From Cordilura impudica (Eukaryota; Arthropoda; Insecta; Diptera; Scathophagidae): DNA of 64,000 nt. The notes under the pieces were generated by a model that saw only the letters and a program-made list of their open reading frames with translations, searched no databases and was not told the DNA's origin. The stretch's first letter is position 1. Each line of letters starts with the position of its first letter. The position numbers and the translations under genes were made by a program. The stretch covers positions 179,246,626 through 179,310,625 of the forward strand of contig OY821520.1 in the NCBI GenBank assembly GCA_963682025.1, read 5' to 3'. Below, one piece after another: positions 1-11,545 of this stretch.

Positions 1-2
1 TG

Positions 3-404
3 GAAAGATTTCATAGTACTCTTGTGGAAATTGCAAGATGTTTGAAAATCGAAAGAAACTTAAATGACACAGTCGAACTGATACTTCAAGCGACAATAGA
101 GTACAACAAGACTATCCACTCGGTGACAAAAAAACGGCCCATTGACATAGTCCATGCATTCCCGCCGGAATTCGAGGCAGAGATTAGGGAAAGGGGAAAT
201 AGGGCCCAGGACGTTCAAATGCAAAGACTGAATGAGACAAGACAGAATAGAACCTTTCAAAGGGGTGACAAAGTACTTGTAAAAACAAACAGGAGATTGG
301 GAAATAAACTAACACTTCTATATATAGAGGAAGAAACAGAAGCTGATCTGGGAACGACGGTTCTAATAAAAGGGAGGGCGGTCCATAAGGACAATTTAAG
401 ATAA
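3..404 (+). CDS. Errantivirus pol, C-terminal part of integrase (5' end cut by window)
   Basis: The frame is open from base 3 to the stop at 402-404. It opens with ERFHSTL, which matches the segment around the third catalytic residue (E) of Ty3/gypsy integrases. A helical stretch follows, then a C-terminal segment (FQRGDKVLVKTNRR and onward) of the GPY/F type that ends integrases in this group. The HHCC zinc domain and first two catalytic aspartates would lie left of the window. An env-like frame begins about 30 bases downstream, the usual pol-env order in insect errantiviruses. The frame is undamaged as far as visible. Placement in Ty3/gypsy is firm; the exact family is not resolved. Confidence 0.8.
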   Translation, partial: ERFHSTLVEIARCLKIERNLNDTVELILQATIEYNKTIHSVTKKRPIDIVHAFPPEFEAEIRERGNRAQDVQMQRLNETRQNRTFQRGDKVLVKTNRRLGNKLTLLYIEEETEADLGTTVLIKGRAVHKDNLR

Positions 405-432
405 GTTTCTTAATTTATGCTTTTTCATTTAG

Positions 433-1923
433 GATTTTGATTGTGCTGTTTCTTGTCGCGACAACAACCGCCAAGCTGACCGACTATTCGAATTCAGACT
501 ACATACCTCTGACAGATGGTGACGTAGTAATATGGCAGGGATATGAATATTTGCGGCACTCATCAAACCTTACCATGTATTCAGAAATGGCAGAAGAAAC
601 CAAGTTGTTGACGAACCATTTTCCCCAGTCACACATGAGAAAAATACTTGACGCCGACATAGGTCATATCAATACGCTTTTGGAAACAGTAAACATCCAC
701 CACAGATATGCCAGAAGCATCAACATCTTGGGAACTGCTCTACAGGTGGTCGCCGGAACCCCTGACTTTGACGACTTTGAGCAGCTAAAATTTAAACAAC
801 AGCAACTTATTGAGTCCGCTAATAGGCAAGTGGTTATAAATACTCAGGCACAAGAACAAATTAATAAATTATCAGAGACAGTCAACGCAATTATTAGGGA
901 TTCAAAAACTAAACAGATTGATACTGGTCACCTTTATGAAACACTACTCGCAAGAGATAGAATCCTAATTTCAAAGCTGGAAACATTAATGTTGTCGGTC
1001 ACCCTTGCAAAGATTGGAGTAATAAACCCAGCAATTCTTGATTCTAATGATTTAAATAAAACAATCACTGAGCGCTCTACAGGTATAACCATAACTGATC
1101 TAATGGAAATAGCAAATGTTAGGGTCCTATTGAATGATAAATTTATGCATTTTCTTATTAAATATCCTAAGCTAGGTTTAGTATGTAAAAAAATAATCTT
1201 ATATCCCGTTGAGCATAATAATACCATTCTTGATTTTGCTGATGAAAATAACATAGCAGACTGCGGTAATCAAATGGTGTCAATTGGAAATTGTACCGCC
1301 ACGCTTACAACAACATTCTGCAGGAAGCTGTCTCATATAACATGCGCACAGCAACTTCATTCTGGCGGCATAGCACATTGCACAACTCGTCCAAGCCATC
1401 TTGAACCTCTGACAGTCATTGACGATGGCGTTACCATTATCAATGATGAAACCGCTACAATCAGGACTAGCGATGCCCATGAGCAGATTGTGACGGGAAC
1501 GTATCTTCTCACGTTGACGACGAGGTCAGGGTCAACGACTCCTTATATCAGAACCTGAAGAACTATGTAAAGAAGTCTCCAGGCCCAGCATTGTCAACGC
1601 TTCTCAACATAACAAGCCATCAGGAAATACTGAGCTTACCATACTTAAAAAGGCTGAGTATGGAAAATTCCCAGTATATTAACGAGATTGGAAAGGGACT
1701 GATAAAATGGCCTTTGATATCTGGGTTGGACGCGATTACCTTTTTGGTCCTTTGCTACACCTCGTTCAAGCTTTACAAAAAACATCAGAGGGCTCGGCGC
1801 CAACACAACATTCAGGATTTAATTGATGGCCTCAGGAAGTCCGAGGACGTCCTTCACTTAAACGAGGGAGGAGTTAACACATCCGCGCAGCAACAAGGTG
1901 GTTGCCTAGCTAAACATGCATAG
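433..1923 (+). pseudogene. Errantivirus env-like glycoprotein gene, frameshifted
   Basis: The first frame (437-1558) starts with a hydrophobic signal-peptide-like stretch just after a splice acceptor (TTTCATTTAG, AG at 431-432); env is made from a spliced RNA in this group. It has a basic, cleavage-like position near residue 94 followed by a glycine/alanine-rich segment like the fusion peptide of insect env proteins, then a long helical region, then a cysteine-rich region. The frame stops at 1556-1558. The rest, with a membrane segment near 1715-1760 and a basic tail, lies in another frame ending at 1921-1923. A net one-base shift somewhere around 1490-1540 separates ectodomain from anchor, so this copy should not give a membrane-anchored protein. 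The last 50 bases run into the LTR. Confidence 0.8.
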
Positions 1924-2310
1924 TAGTCAGCTCATAGTGCACCATCAGCGGTTTTTGCGTATGCTAAAGAATAAACAACAACACAGCGATCACTGCTTTG
2001 GCTGACAACAATGTTGTGGACGTTGCTTGTCTAATATATGACACCAAAAATAAATGCAAGTTCGGCAGTCTCAACGGGTTTAATTTTAATTATAAATTTT
2101 TGTTTTGTGAATGATATAGTTAGTTCTATTTTGGAATTCATTTAATAAAGAATATTTTATTAAAACTTATACACAATTAGCACTTAAATAAACTACTTTG
2201 TAACTAAAAGGTTTATAGTGTTTTATTGCACAAGGTTTGAGGATCCTTAGGCTGACCCTGGAGACGACTGAACTACCTCAGCCGTCGATCAAAATCCTTG
2301 TTATAGTTTA
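1872..2310 (+). repeat. 3' LTR of the left-edge errantivirus (right end approximate)
   Basis: A purine tract (GAGGGAGG, about 1864-1871) is followed by AGTTAAC, the terminal motif expected for LTRs of this group and also seen at the start of the second errantivirus LTR (61173). AATAAA signals near 2143 and 2188 and a GGATCCTTAGGCTGACCC-like stretch at 2240 fit U3-R-U5. The partner LTR is outside the window, so the right boundary is estimated from the start of unrelated LINE sequence near 2311. Confidence 0.6.
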
Positions 2311-2319
2311 AAATTATTA

Positions 2320-3537
2320 TTGTTTTACAATTTTTACCGCAAACTCTATTATCTTTTAATATATATTGCGTTGCTATTAGGGATGTTCTTTACTTGGTTG
2401 TGTATGTTGATGAATAATGATCTTGGCTTTGGTGGAAGCTCCGTAGACGTAACGATGAACATGGTAAAATTACTGGCTACTTATAAAAAAGGTTTGACAC
2501 TGGCTCACATAAATGCTCAAAGTTTAAACAACAAAATCGATGAGTTCAGACTGGTTTTCGAAAAATCTAATATTGATATCATTTGCGTCTCTGAGACTTG
2601 GCTCGCAGAATCAACTCCTGATAGTCTTATTTGCCTAAATGGTTACAAAGTTTTAAAAGCTGATAGAGATGGTAAAGCTGGAGGTGTAGCTATTTTTATA
2701 AAGGATTCCTTACCATGTAAATTTTGCCTAAAATCGTCAAATTCGCTAATTTCGAATATTAGTTCGCCAATTAAGAGAAAAAATAAAAAAACGAATAAGT
2801 CGCCAGAATCGAAAAAAGTGGAGTATATTTTTATCGAAGTTTTATCTCTAGGGATGAACATACTTGTGGGCTGTGTCTACAGGCCTAATAATAGAACTCC
2901 TTTTTCGGAATTTTTTTCAACGCTTGCAAATCTGGCGGGGTCATATGATGATGTTGTAATATCTAGAGATTTCAATTCGAATGTATTAGCGGAAAATATC
3001 TTAACAGAAAACATGTCGTCTTTTGGACTTACGCCTACTAATGTGATTAACCCAACACACCACACTGCCTCGAGCAGTACATTGCTTGATCTTTTTTTTG
3101 TGGCGAATTTACTGAATGTAATTTTATATGATCAAATATCTGCTTCGTGTTTCTCTAAACACGATTTGGTTTTTTTAACATACAACTTTAGAGTTAACCA
3201 AGTTGAACAGTTTTATTACTATCGTGATTTTAAAAACTTGGATTATGATATGCTGCGTGAGGATTTTATTCAGGTAAACTGGAATGACATATATTTAATG
3301 ACTTCTGTAGATGATCAACTGTCGTTTTTTGAGTACAATATTCAACGTCTTTATAATGATCATGTTCCACTAAAATGTAAAAAATTATCAGCAAAGGCAA
3401 AACTGTGGTTCTCAACTGCCACAAAACGGTTAATTGTTACAAGAGATTTGTCTTATGCTAGATGGAAACGCTTTAGAACTCCTGAATTGAAAGCTGAATA
3501 CAGTGCTGCTAGAAAAAATGTTAACATAAACATATAA
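2320..3537 (+). pseudogene. LINE-A apurinic-type endonuclease domain
   Basis: This is a 405-residue open frame. The APE-type endonuclease starts at LAHINAQSLNNK (about residue 60), continues with CVSETWL (catalytic E), GGVAIF, GCVYRP, SRDFNSN and SKHDLVF (catalytic H). The usual GDFN motif reads RDFN, a substitution at the conserved glycine. The domain is followed by the spacer that joins it to the reverse transcriptase, and the frame ends just before that domain. The first 45 residues are hydrophobic and are probably leader sequence read through, not a true signal peptide. Confidence 0.8.
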
Positions 3538-3673
3538 ATTTAGACGGTTTTGTGATGCAGTCAATTCTAAACAGACATGGCGAACCATCCGTGAAATTGC
3601 AACTGGAAATCAGAATAGGTCAAACTGCCATGCAAACCCTAATGACCTTAATAATGTTTTTACGAACATACCC

Positions 3674-5223
3674 ATGGTTTCAATAGATAATAGTTTTCAC
3701 AATTTTCCAGATGTAAATAACTCTGACGGAGATCATCTTTTTGAATTTTCTTGCGTTAGTCAGGCTGATGTATGCTTAAATTTTTCATTAATGAAATCGA
3801 ATGCAGTGGGATACGATGATATGCACACTAAGTTCATTAAGATACTTTTGCCTTCAATTTTGCCATATGTCACCCTTTTGTTCAATACTATCATTATGTC
3901 CAGCACTTTTCCGTCAAAATGGAAACATACCAAAATAATACCTTTGCCAAAATCAACCTCGGAATTCAGGCCAATAGCTGTTTTATGTTTCCTTTCAAAA
4001 GTGTTAGAGAAGATTTTACATGGGCAAATAAATTCATTTATTAATGAAAATTCTTTGCTAACTAATATGCAATCGGGGCTTCGACCTGACCACAGTTGTG
4101 TGTCTGCTTTGTTGGATGTTTCTGAAAATATCCGACGTGAACTAGATAATCGTAAAATAAATTTTTTGGTTCTGCTTGATCATTCAAAGGCCTTTGATAC
4201 TGTTGATCATAACACACTCTGCCTGAAATTACGACACTTTTTTAAGTTCTCTCAAACATCGACTAATCTTTTATCTTCATACTTAACCGATCGTACGCAA
4301 GCTGTTTATGTAAATAATACATGGTCTCATTCTATTCTTGGGCCTTTGCTATTTTCAATATATGCTAATGATCTGCCAAAACAACTTTCCAACTGTAAAA
4401 TCCATATGTACGCGGATGATGTGCAACTACATATATTTAAGTAGCCATTCTCACAACATTGCTACTAATATTGCTAAACTTAATGAAAATTTACGTAAAA
4501 TATATGCCTGTGCAACTGCAAATGGTCTCTGTCTCAATCCTCAAAAGTCAAAGTTCATGATAATCCATAAAAGAACTGCTGATCCTGTTTTAGACGATGA
4601 TGTTTTATTAAATGGTGAAAAAATTAAACTCGTTAATACTGCAAAAAATCTTGGACTGATTTTTAATAACAATTTAACTTGGACCAATCATGTCAGTACA
4701 CTGGTTGGCCAATCTTATATAAAGTTGAGGTCACTCAGGTCGACTCAATTCTTTCCTCCATTAAGAATAAGAGTACTTCTTGCTAAATGTTACTTGATTC
4801 CTGCACTAATTTATGGATGTGAGTTATTTGCCAACTGTGATTGTACTAGCAAACGTAAGCTAGAGGTCTTGTACAACAATATTATACGATATGAATGTAT
4901 ATGGAATAAGTAAATTTGGGAAAGTTTCACATGTATCAAGTAATCTCTGTGGAGTATCGTTTTTATCCTTGATAAAAATTCGTGTTCTCATCTTTCTGCA
5001 TAAGGTAATCTACACACAAAAGCCTCAATATCTATACGCCAAAATTAGGTTTGCCAGATCACGAAGGGGTAGAAAAATTATAATCCCTCGTCATAGCGCC
5101 CTCGTACCTGAGTGGCAATTTTATATAAAAGCCTCACGTCTATGGAATATTCTTCCACACAACCAACAACTCAATAGCAACGCAATTAGCTTTAAACAAT
5201 TCCTATTCAATTTTTTTCCTTAA
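3674..5223 (+). pseudogene. LINE-A reverse transcriptase and C-terminal region, broken
   Basis: Three overlapping frames cover it: 3674-4444, 4338-4913 and 4891-5223. Seen in order are the KSNAVGYDD entry motif, FRPIAVLCFLSKVLEK, LLDHSKAFDTVDH (first catalytic D), GPLLFSIYANDLP and MYADDVQLH (YADD). The GVPQG motif expected just before GPLLF is missing, so a short deletion lies near 4320-4340. At least two further frame changes follow (near 4440 and 4900). The C-terminal part keeps the conserved YGCELF-like region. The copy is inactive. Confidence 0.8.
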
Positions 5224-6300
5224 TTGTTTAAATGTATATATTTTCTTATTGTATGTTAACTTTGCATTAAATCTTTAAATTATTGTTTTCATATTTTTTT
5301 TTTTTTGTATTTGTATTTATATTTCTAAAGTTTTTAAACTATCCTATCAATAATGCATTCCTGTACTTTAACTATAAGATTTATTCTTGTTGTATAGGAA
5401 ATGGAAAGTTGATAAATGAAATGAAAAATGAAATGAAAGTTAGTCCAATATAATGTTCGCAATCGGGTTCCCCATAGGCATACCATAAGTCTGATGGTAA
5501 AATTTGTTGTCATATGTAAAAAAGTTGTTTTCTGATAAGCAAAATTGTAAGAGTTTGAGGAATTGGTTTTTGGGTATTGTAGTATTATTGTGTGTCCCAT
5601 TTTACAAGAATGTTTTTAATTGCTAAGTGAATATTGGTGAACAATGATACCACGTCAAAGAAACTATAATGTAATTTTTATGAAAAACTATATTTTCCCA
5701 TTTATCTTCAAGTTCATAGTTTTTAATATAAGTCGGCGAGATTATTTTTTAAGGATTTGTCTTATATATTTGGCTAGATTGTAACACGGTACTTTAATGG
5801 AGGATGCGATTCTTCCCTATGCATTATTACAGTTTTGTTTCCTTTGTCTGCCGAGGTGACTATAATTTTATCTTCGTGTTTTCTTATAAATTCCTTCGTA
5901 TCTTTATAGATGCCTAATATAAACATTTCTTTGTCAGTGTTTTAAGTTCCTATTTACAATTTTTGCTCTTTTTATGTCATTTAACGTATCATCTTTTATA
6001 TTCTGAACCCATTCTTCTATGTCAGCTATAAGTGGTATTGGTGCTAAATTTTTATTGTTCACTGGTAATGCAAATTTATTTCCTAGCGATAGAAGCCATC
6101 TGTTTTCAATTCCAAAATCTATGTCAGCATAATTTACAAACCAATTTTCATTAAATTCTGGGTCAAACTTCGTGAATTTTTCTAGTTTTGATCTTTCCAG
6201 TTTAGATAAATGTGTCCGGTTAGTTTTTTTTTCTAATATTATAGAATTTTTTTCATTGTTGTTTTTTAATTTTGTTAGTTCTGTTCGTTCGGCGTAATAT

Positions 6301-7392
6301 TAGATCTGTCTGCGTACACATATTTTGCATCATTTTGTGCAAAATGTTGCAAAATCTTGCAAAATGTTGTCTGCGTACTCCAAATCTCTTGCAGCGAGAG
6401 AGCCAAAAAGATAATTTTTTGACAGTTGGAAGTTAGAGAACTTTTAAAATGTTGCTGAAGAATTTTCTGCTTGCAAGATTTTGCAACTAGTTTGAACAGC
6501 TGTTTTTATTTACTGTTTGAATGAAATAATTTTTGTGAAATGAAAATAAAAATTGAAATTTAACAATGGCAGAGGTAAGTAGTTAGAATTGTGTTGATTT
6601 TTAACGTTTATAATAAATTATAATAAACAAAACATTTTACTTCATGCTAGAAACGTGCAAATATACAGTGTGACCGTGATGCAAGTGGATTGGAGATGGC
6701 AGAACCGATAGAACCAGCCGAACTTTGTGGGACAAACTTTGCAATTGAAGAGGCGAGTATTTGGAATTGTGTTATATATTAGTGTAATCAAGGCATTATT
6801 AACAGTATTTTATTTTCGATGCTTGAATCCTCCAAAGAAACAGTGCGTTCGTCAATGAAACAGTGACATGAGGAAGCACATAATAGTTACTGCAATGATG
6901 GTGCTGGATTCTTCGTCGTCCGAGAGTGAAGGTGAAGAAGATGATTCAGAGACAATTTTAAGTATACTACTAAATGGATACAGAGGCAATGATATATATT
7001 CCCGTCTAAAGCCTTTTCTTATGAAGCCAAAAGAAGGAAATTCTGTAAAGCTGTATATGGAAGAAATAGTGCCCAACTATAGCGAAGAGGACTTTGGAAA
7101 ACATTTCCGGATATCGATGCAACTGTTTGAAACCCTATGCAATCGGTTTTCAAACTGGGAAACGTTTAAAAAAATAAAAAATGAACTCACTTTTGCGTAC
7201 ACATATGCTAAAATTCTTTTGCTTTGTTATTTCAATTGTTTACACACCGATCAGCTGTTTTCTTGCAAGATTTCACTGGATGCTGTCTGCATACTTTTTG
7301 AGATATTTTCAATCGAGAGAGTAAAATTGTTCTTACTCTCCCAAAAAAAATTACTGAGTATTTGCTACTGGAAAAGTACGCAGACAGACCTA
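6301..7392 (+). mobile_element. PIF/Harbinger-like DNA transposon remnant nested in the Penelope-like element
   Basis: The ends are inverted repeats: TAGATCTGTCTGCGTAC at 6301 and GTACGCAGACAGACCTA ending at 7392, with one mismatch in 17. TTA occurs at both edges, in line with the 3-bp TWA target duplications of PIF/Harbinger, but the exact duplication is not settled. At 1.09 kb it is too short for a full two-gene element. Its left part has an exon-like ATGGCAGAG followed by a GTAAGT donor near 6573 and an acceptor near 6650. Confidence 0.65.
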
Positions 7393-7443
7393 TTAATCTT
7401 TGTTTCAATATTTTTTATCTCCTTTTTTTCTGTGATGTGTTGA
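6868..7443 (+). pseudogene. Harbinger-type transposase, N-terminal fragment
   Basis: This 191-residue frame has an acidic serine-rich N-terminus (SSSSESEGEEDDSE) and then EEIVPNYSEEDFGKHFRISM and QLFETLCNRF. That segment matches the region before the catalytic domain in HARBI1-like nucleases, where a fish-hook-like (E)EFRxHFRMS...F motif is usual. The DDE catalytic part is missing. The frame then runs on through subterminal DNA past the transposon end, so the last 80 or so residues are not protein-like. It is an internally deleted copy. Confidence 0.55.
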
Positions 7444-7949
7444 TGTGAGTTTCTCTTATTTCAACATTTAATAACTTACTACTGTGTAGGTTTGTCTCTA
7501 TTATTCTTAGTTCGGCTGTTATTGTTGCTGATCCAAATAAGTTTCTCATCTGTTGTGTGATGTTTTTTATGTGCAAAGGTGATACGTAGTTGTCTACATT
7601 GTTGAAAGAAATTTTATATTTCTATTGTTGTTGCCAAATTTCTCCACTTCCCTACTGTACCGTTTTAACAGACTACATGTTTTGTTGTTGCATTTGTCTC
7701 TGATATGCTGAAAAAAAATTTCCATGTTGTTGTTTTGTGCGAGATTTTATGTGTTTGTTTTTTCTTTGTGCGGCAGGCCCTCCGACAATAAGTGTGATTT
7801 ACTACATTAAGTAAAGCACAATAACAATTTAACTTTTATGTACATATGCGTTAGTAAATATTGTCAATTTCTATACGAAAGATCGAGGACGTGCAACCTT
7901 TAAGTAAGCATATTGCAAGAACATTTGGCTTAATCTATCTAGGTATCCT

Positions 7950-9460
7950 TGTGTATGCTGGGGTCCAAATTGGTATTCTGGAATTATATTATATTTATCT
8001 GCCAAGGGTAGCACTCTTCTGAGTAATAATCTTTCGAATATTTTAGAAAAAGATACTAGTAAGCTTATCAGTCTTATGATGTGATATCTTTCTCAGATTT
8101 GTTTGGTTTTAGAATCATTATTATCTCAGCACATTTCTTTTTCATTGGGTAGTAACTGAGTCTTAATATAGCATTGAATATATAGGTACGTAACACCATG
8201 CTCGAAACAGGTAAATTTTTAATCATTTTAGCATTTATTTTGTCAAAATCTGGCGATTTAGTTGCAGCAAATTCGTTTATTTCGCTGTGTTTCTGAAGGT
8301 ATGATACTTCTTACGGGAAAATCCATTTGACAAGTAGCATTTAAAAGTTCACAGTCCAAGGATTCGTTTGATGAACCAGAATTTAAATTAAAAGGCCCTT
8401 GCTTTTTCATAATTAGATTTACACTATACACCGCATGTATCCTTTACCTTTTTTGAGGCCTTTTTAAGTATTTTAAAGCTTTCCACAAGGAGTGATCGTC
8501 ATTCCGGGTTGAATTTAAATTCTCCAGAAACTCACCTACCGATTAATTCCTTTAGACATTTTTAAGGTCCTTAGTTGTATTATTTAAATTCATTTTTACG
8601 ACTTCTTTGCCAAATTTTGCGTAATTGTCTATTTCTTGTTATCTGATTTCTTATTTCAGTTGAAATAAATAATTGATTTGCTCTTACAGTAATTGATTCG
8701 GGTGTAGACAGGTAAGCAGATTCAACAATGAGATTTGAAAAATTGTCCACAGCAGTCTCAATTTCCTCACCAGATTTGAAAGAAACACATTTCTAACCAA
8801 TAAGTATACGATTTAGTAACTGTTTTGTTTGTAAATATTTGTACATTCGTACTTAGTTTTATCGGTGTGCTATATGATATTATCAATGGTGAATGGTCGG
8901 TGCTAAGCTCAAAACAGTCCTTGAAATCTAGATGGCCATGATATATTCCATTATAAACAGCGAAATCGGTTAGATCAGGAAATTTACATGGGTCTGAGGG
9001 CCAATATGTTAGTTTTCCAGTTGAAAGTACTGAAAATTTATCATCTTGAATGCATTTAAACAGTTCTTTGCCTTTTGGATTTGATACTCGAGAATCCCAC
9101 CACGGGTGCTTTGAATTAAAGTCTCCTCCAACAATGAATTTGGAACCTAATTTGTCGAAGAAATTTTTAAAATCTTGTTGTTTTAAATTATAACGAGGTG
9201 GAAAGAGCATGTTTCAATTTTGTCTACTACATCAAATGTTATGGTAGACTTAATTAAAATAGCAGATCCACCATAGGATCTATCATCAGGTCGATTCGAG
9301 CACAATGATGTATAACTATTTATATCGAAATACTTGTGAAATGCGTTTCAGATCAATTTTATGAAGATGCAAAAAGATTTCTAATTCTTGCCTATGTTTA
9401 GACAAGCCGTTGGCATTCCAAATTGCAAGTCTGAGATCTATTTGCATACCTTACTAACTA
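7950..9460 (-). pseudogene. LINE-B endonuclease and N-terminal reverse transcriptase
   Basis: The endonuclease begins near 9455 with LRLAIWNANGLSKHRQELE and continues in the frame 9210-8767 with VGGDFNSKHPWWDSR (metal-binding GDFN) and LSTDHSPLI (catalytic D/H). The RT linker follows, then IIMILKPNKSEKDITSYR and LLVSFSKIFERLLLRRVLP, typical of Jockey RT fingers. Sequence identity to RT is lost after EYQFG near 7965. Several stops interrupt it, including one just before RLISLL. Confidence 0.75.
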
Positions 9461-9479
9461 AGAGACTGATCATAGATAG

Positions 9480-10613
9480 GACTTTTTTAGTAATATCTAA
9501 TTGTCTTTTAACTAAGGAATCATTATGATTTACACCTCCTACAGCATCGGAATAAGTAATATTATTGTTGTTGGTGTTAAAATCGTGTTGACGTGGTTGA
9601 TTATATCTTTATTGCTGATAATGTAGTTGTTTCGGGTTGTTGAGGATGCTGTTGATGAGAACGTTGGTGGCGGGAAATTTTTTGGTATACCTCACAACCA
9701 CGGTAGTTCGCTGGGTGGGTCTTGTGACAGACGGCGCAGCAAGCAGGAGCATCCCTGTTTTTAGTGCATTCTGCAGTAGGGTGACCTTCTCCACATTTCA
9801 CACAATTGAAAGGCTTAAAGCAGTAAGCCTTGGTATGACCATACTGTTGGCATCTATGGCACTGTACAATATCATTTATCTGGGGGATTCGAGTTTTATT
9901 AAAGCATAATTTATATGCTGAATTTCAAATATTTCTTTATTATTTGTGTTTGGCTCTAGATCAACATAAAAAAGAGGAAGAGGGCTCTTATTTATGCGAT
10001 TTTTAACATTAATTATTTGTCTTACTTTATGATCTTTAACTTCAACAGCTTCTTTTATTTAATTAATGGGTGTAGAGAAATGTAGATTTTTAAACACAAC
10101 TCGAAAAGATCTTTCCGTTTTGATTTGGTATGTATGGTAAGTTGCTTTTTTATATAAAACCACTATTGCTTTGTACGCTGCAATAGATTTAGGCATAATT
10201 TTAATTTGACTTCCTCTAAGTGCTTTATAGGAAAACTCATTGGCTTTAGTTACACCAGCAAAAGCTGTGATCATTCCTATAACATTTGTTACATTTGGTA
10301 CAAACAGTGGTGGTGGCTTTGGTTTTAAAATATTTTCTTGGAGATTATTTTTTTACCATTAACATCATTATCATCAGCTTTAATTTCGCCTTCTTTATTA
10401 GCATCATTCAATATATCAAAACGATTATTACTATTGATGTTATTACTGTTGTTATAACTTTGTGAGTTGTTTATTATAACTCTTCCTTCCTTTGAGATAT
10501 TTCCAATCGGAGATAAGAGTTGAATTCCTACGCTTATTAGATCGTGAGTAACACTCTTGCCAGTGAACTTCACTCTCTTCACTTTCAGCACTCAATTCAC
10601 TTAAGATAGACAT
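9480..10613 (-). pseudogene. LINE-B gag-like ORF1 with CCHC knuckles
   Basis: Starts at ATG 10613 (MSILSELSAESEESEV). A long disordered Asn/Ser-rich region is followed by a conserved core with GMITAFAGVTKANEFSYK and FRVVFKNLHFSTPIN, matching the PRE_C2HC region found before zinc fingers in Jockey gag proteins. Then come CHRCQQYGHTKAYC, CVKCGEGHPTAEC and CAVCHKTHPANYRGC, three zinc knuckles. Such proteins bind the element RNA. Frame changes near 10330, 10060 and 9900 break the gene into four frames. Confidence 0.8.
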
Positions 10614-11545
10614 TCTGCATAAATGCAGAAGACAACTTGTAATTGCTTTTGCCCGTTATTTATTGTTTTTTTTTTTTTTTTTCATAAAACAAGAAAAAAT
10701 AAGATTACAAAACAGGTTGTGTTGCTAATTCCTATTACAAGAAAACTAAAGGTTATTATAAATATTTTGCGCTATCGACTTAATTGGATGGCAGTTAAAT
10801 AGAAACCGTGACACAGAAAATATACATAAATAAATAAAACACAGTACACAGATATCACAAATTAATCTTAACGCTAGTATCACAGAACTTTAACTATGTA
10901 TGAAAAATTTGTAAATTTTAATTATTAACTAATATTTCAACAAGTGAGGGTGTTAGAAATGTATTTTTATTTTCTTTATATATGTTAACTCTCTTAAATG
11001 CACATGTAATTTTATTATTCAAAATATGGAATCATCGTATGTATTTAAATACTTAAAAAAATTGAAATGCCGTGAATTTTCTGATCACAAAGTTCATCTC
11101 TTTAAAAATATTAGCATATTTCAATCGACTTTTTGAGATTCCTGAAATTTGAATGTACCCAACCAATTGATATTAACAATCTAAGCCTTAAGATTTTGCA
11201 GGCGAATTGCAAGAACAGTCTTTACGCATATATATCAACAGTTTGTCATTTAAACGAAAACAAAACACGTATCGGCCAAAAAAAATGGAATCAAAAATAA
11301 AATAGAAATGCTTATATGCATAATATTTATGATACATTTTAGTATTAAAGATATGCACTACGGATAAATGGGCATTTGTGGCTACAATTAGTTTTAATTA
11401 AGAATTAAATATTTGAGCTCGAGGTCAAATATTTAATTCTTATTTACAATTGGAAAGGTCGAATAAAAACATCTTTAAATTAGTTTTAATTTTGAATAGA
11501 AATAGGGTTTTTTTAAATTTATATACGTATATTTATATATTATAC
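10614..11545. other. No gene seen; AT-rich intron sequence
   Basis: Contains the poly-T run noted above and otherwise AT-rich sequence without convincing motifs. It forms the start of the intron downstream of the 11546-11778 exon. No splice-bounded open frame matching the next DMXL segment was found here or further left. Confidence 0.5.

Larger units (their letters stand above)
2311..5441 (+). mobile_element. LINE-A, non-LTR retrotransposon (CR1/Jockey group)
   Basis: Endonuclease and reverse transcriptase regions lie in order on the + strand. An AT-rich 3' UTR (5222-5400) follows, then a simple-repeat tail of GAAATGAAA-like units (about 5412-5440). No ORF1 is seen upstream; the 5' end abuts the errantivirus LTR. 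The tail ends exactly where the Penelope-like element begins, so LINE-A probably inserted into that element or into its deletion point. All coding parts carry lesions. The family is not resolved beyond the CR1/Jockey group. Confidence 0.75.
5442..7850 (-). pseudogene. Penelope-like element ORF, split and degraded
   Basis: Read on the minus strand from about 7740: an N-terminal segment starting MEIFFQHIRDKCNNKTC and running through LRIIETNLHSSKLLNVEIR (7740-7395), the Harbinger insertion, then FGIENRWLLSLGNKFALP, IIVTSADKGNKTVIMH, DVVSLFTNI and YGMPMGNPIANIILD. The last three match hallmark reverse transcriptase motifs of Penelope-like elements. The sequence stops at 5442 beside the LINE-A tail, so the YADD motif and GIY-YIG endonuclease are absent. 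Stops and frame changes occur near 5930 and 5800-5560. The 5' limit is approximate. Class assignment rests on the GMPMG and SADKG motifs. Confidence 0.72.
7950..10613 (-). mobile_element. LINE-B, Jockey-clade non-LTR retrotransposon, 3'-truncated
   Basis: A gag gene (10613 to about 9480), an endonuclease (about 9460-8770) and the first part of the reverse transcriptase (about 8700-7950) lie in order on the minus strand. The RT ends abruptly after the EYQFG motif, beside the start of the Penelope-like sequence, so the palm domain and 3' tail are lost. It is in the same orientation as the host gene. A poly-T run on the + strand (10661-10682) sits just outside the 5' end. Confidence 0.8.

Noticed and set aside
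5334..5600. 88-codon minus-strand frame as a separate gene
   Set aside because: It is an off-frame reading of the Penelope-like RT joined to the LINE-A tail; the correct frame gives YGMPMGNPIANIILD.
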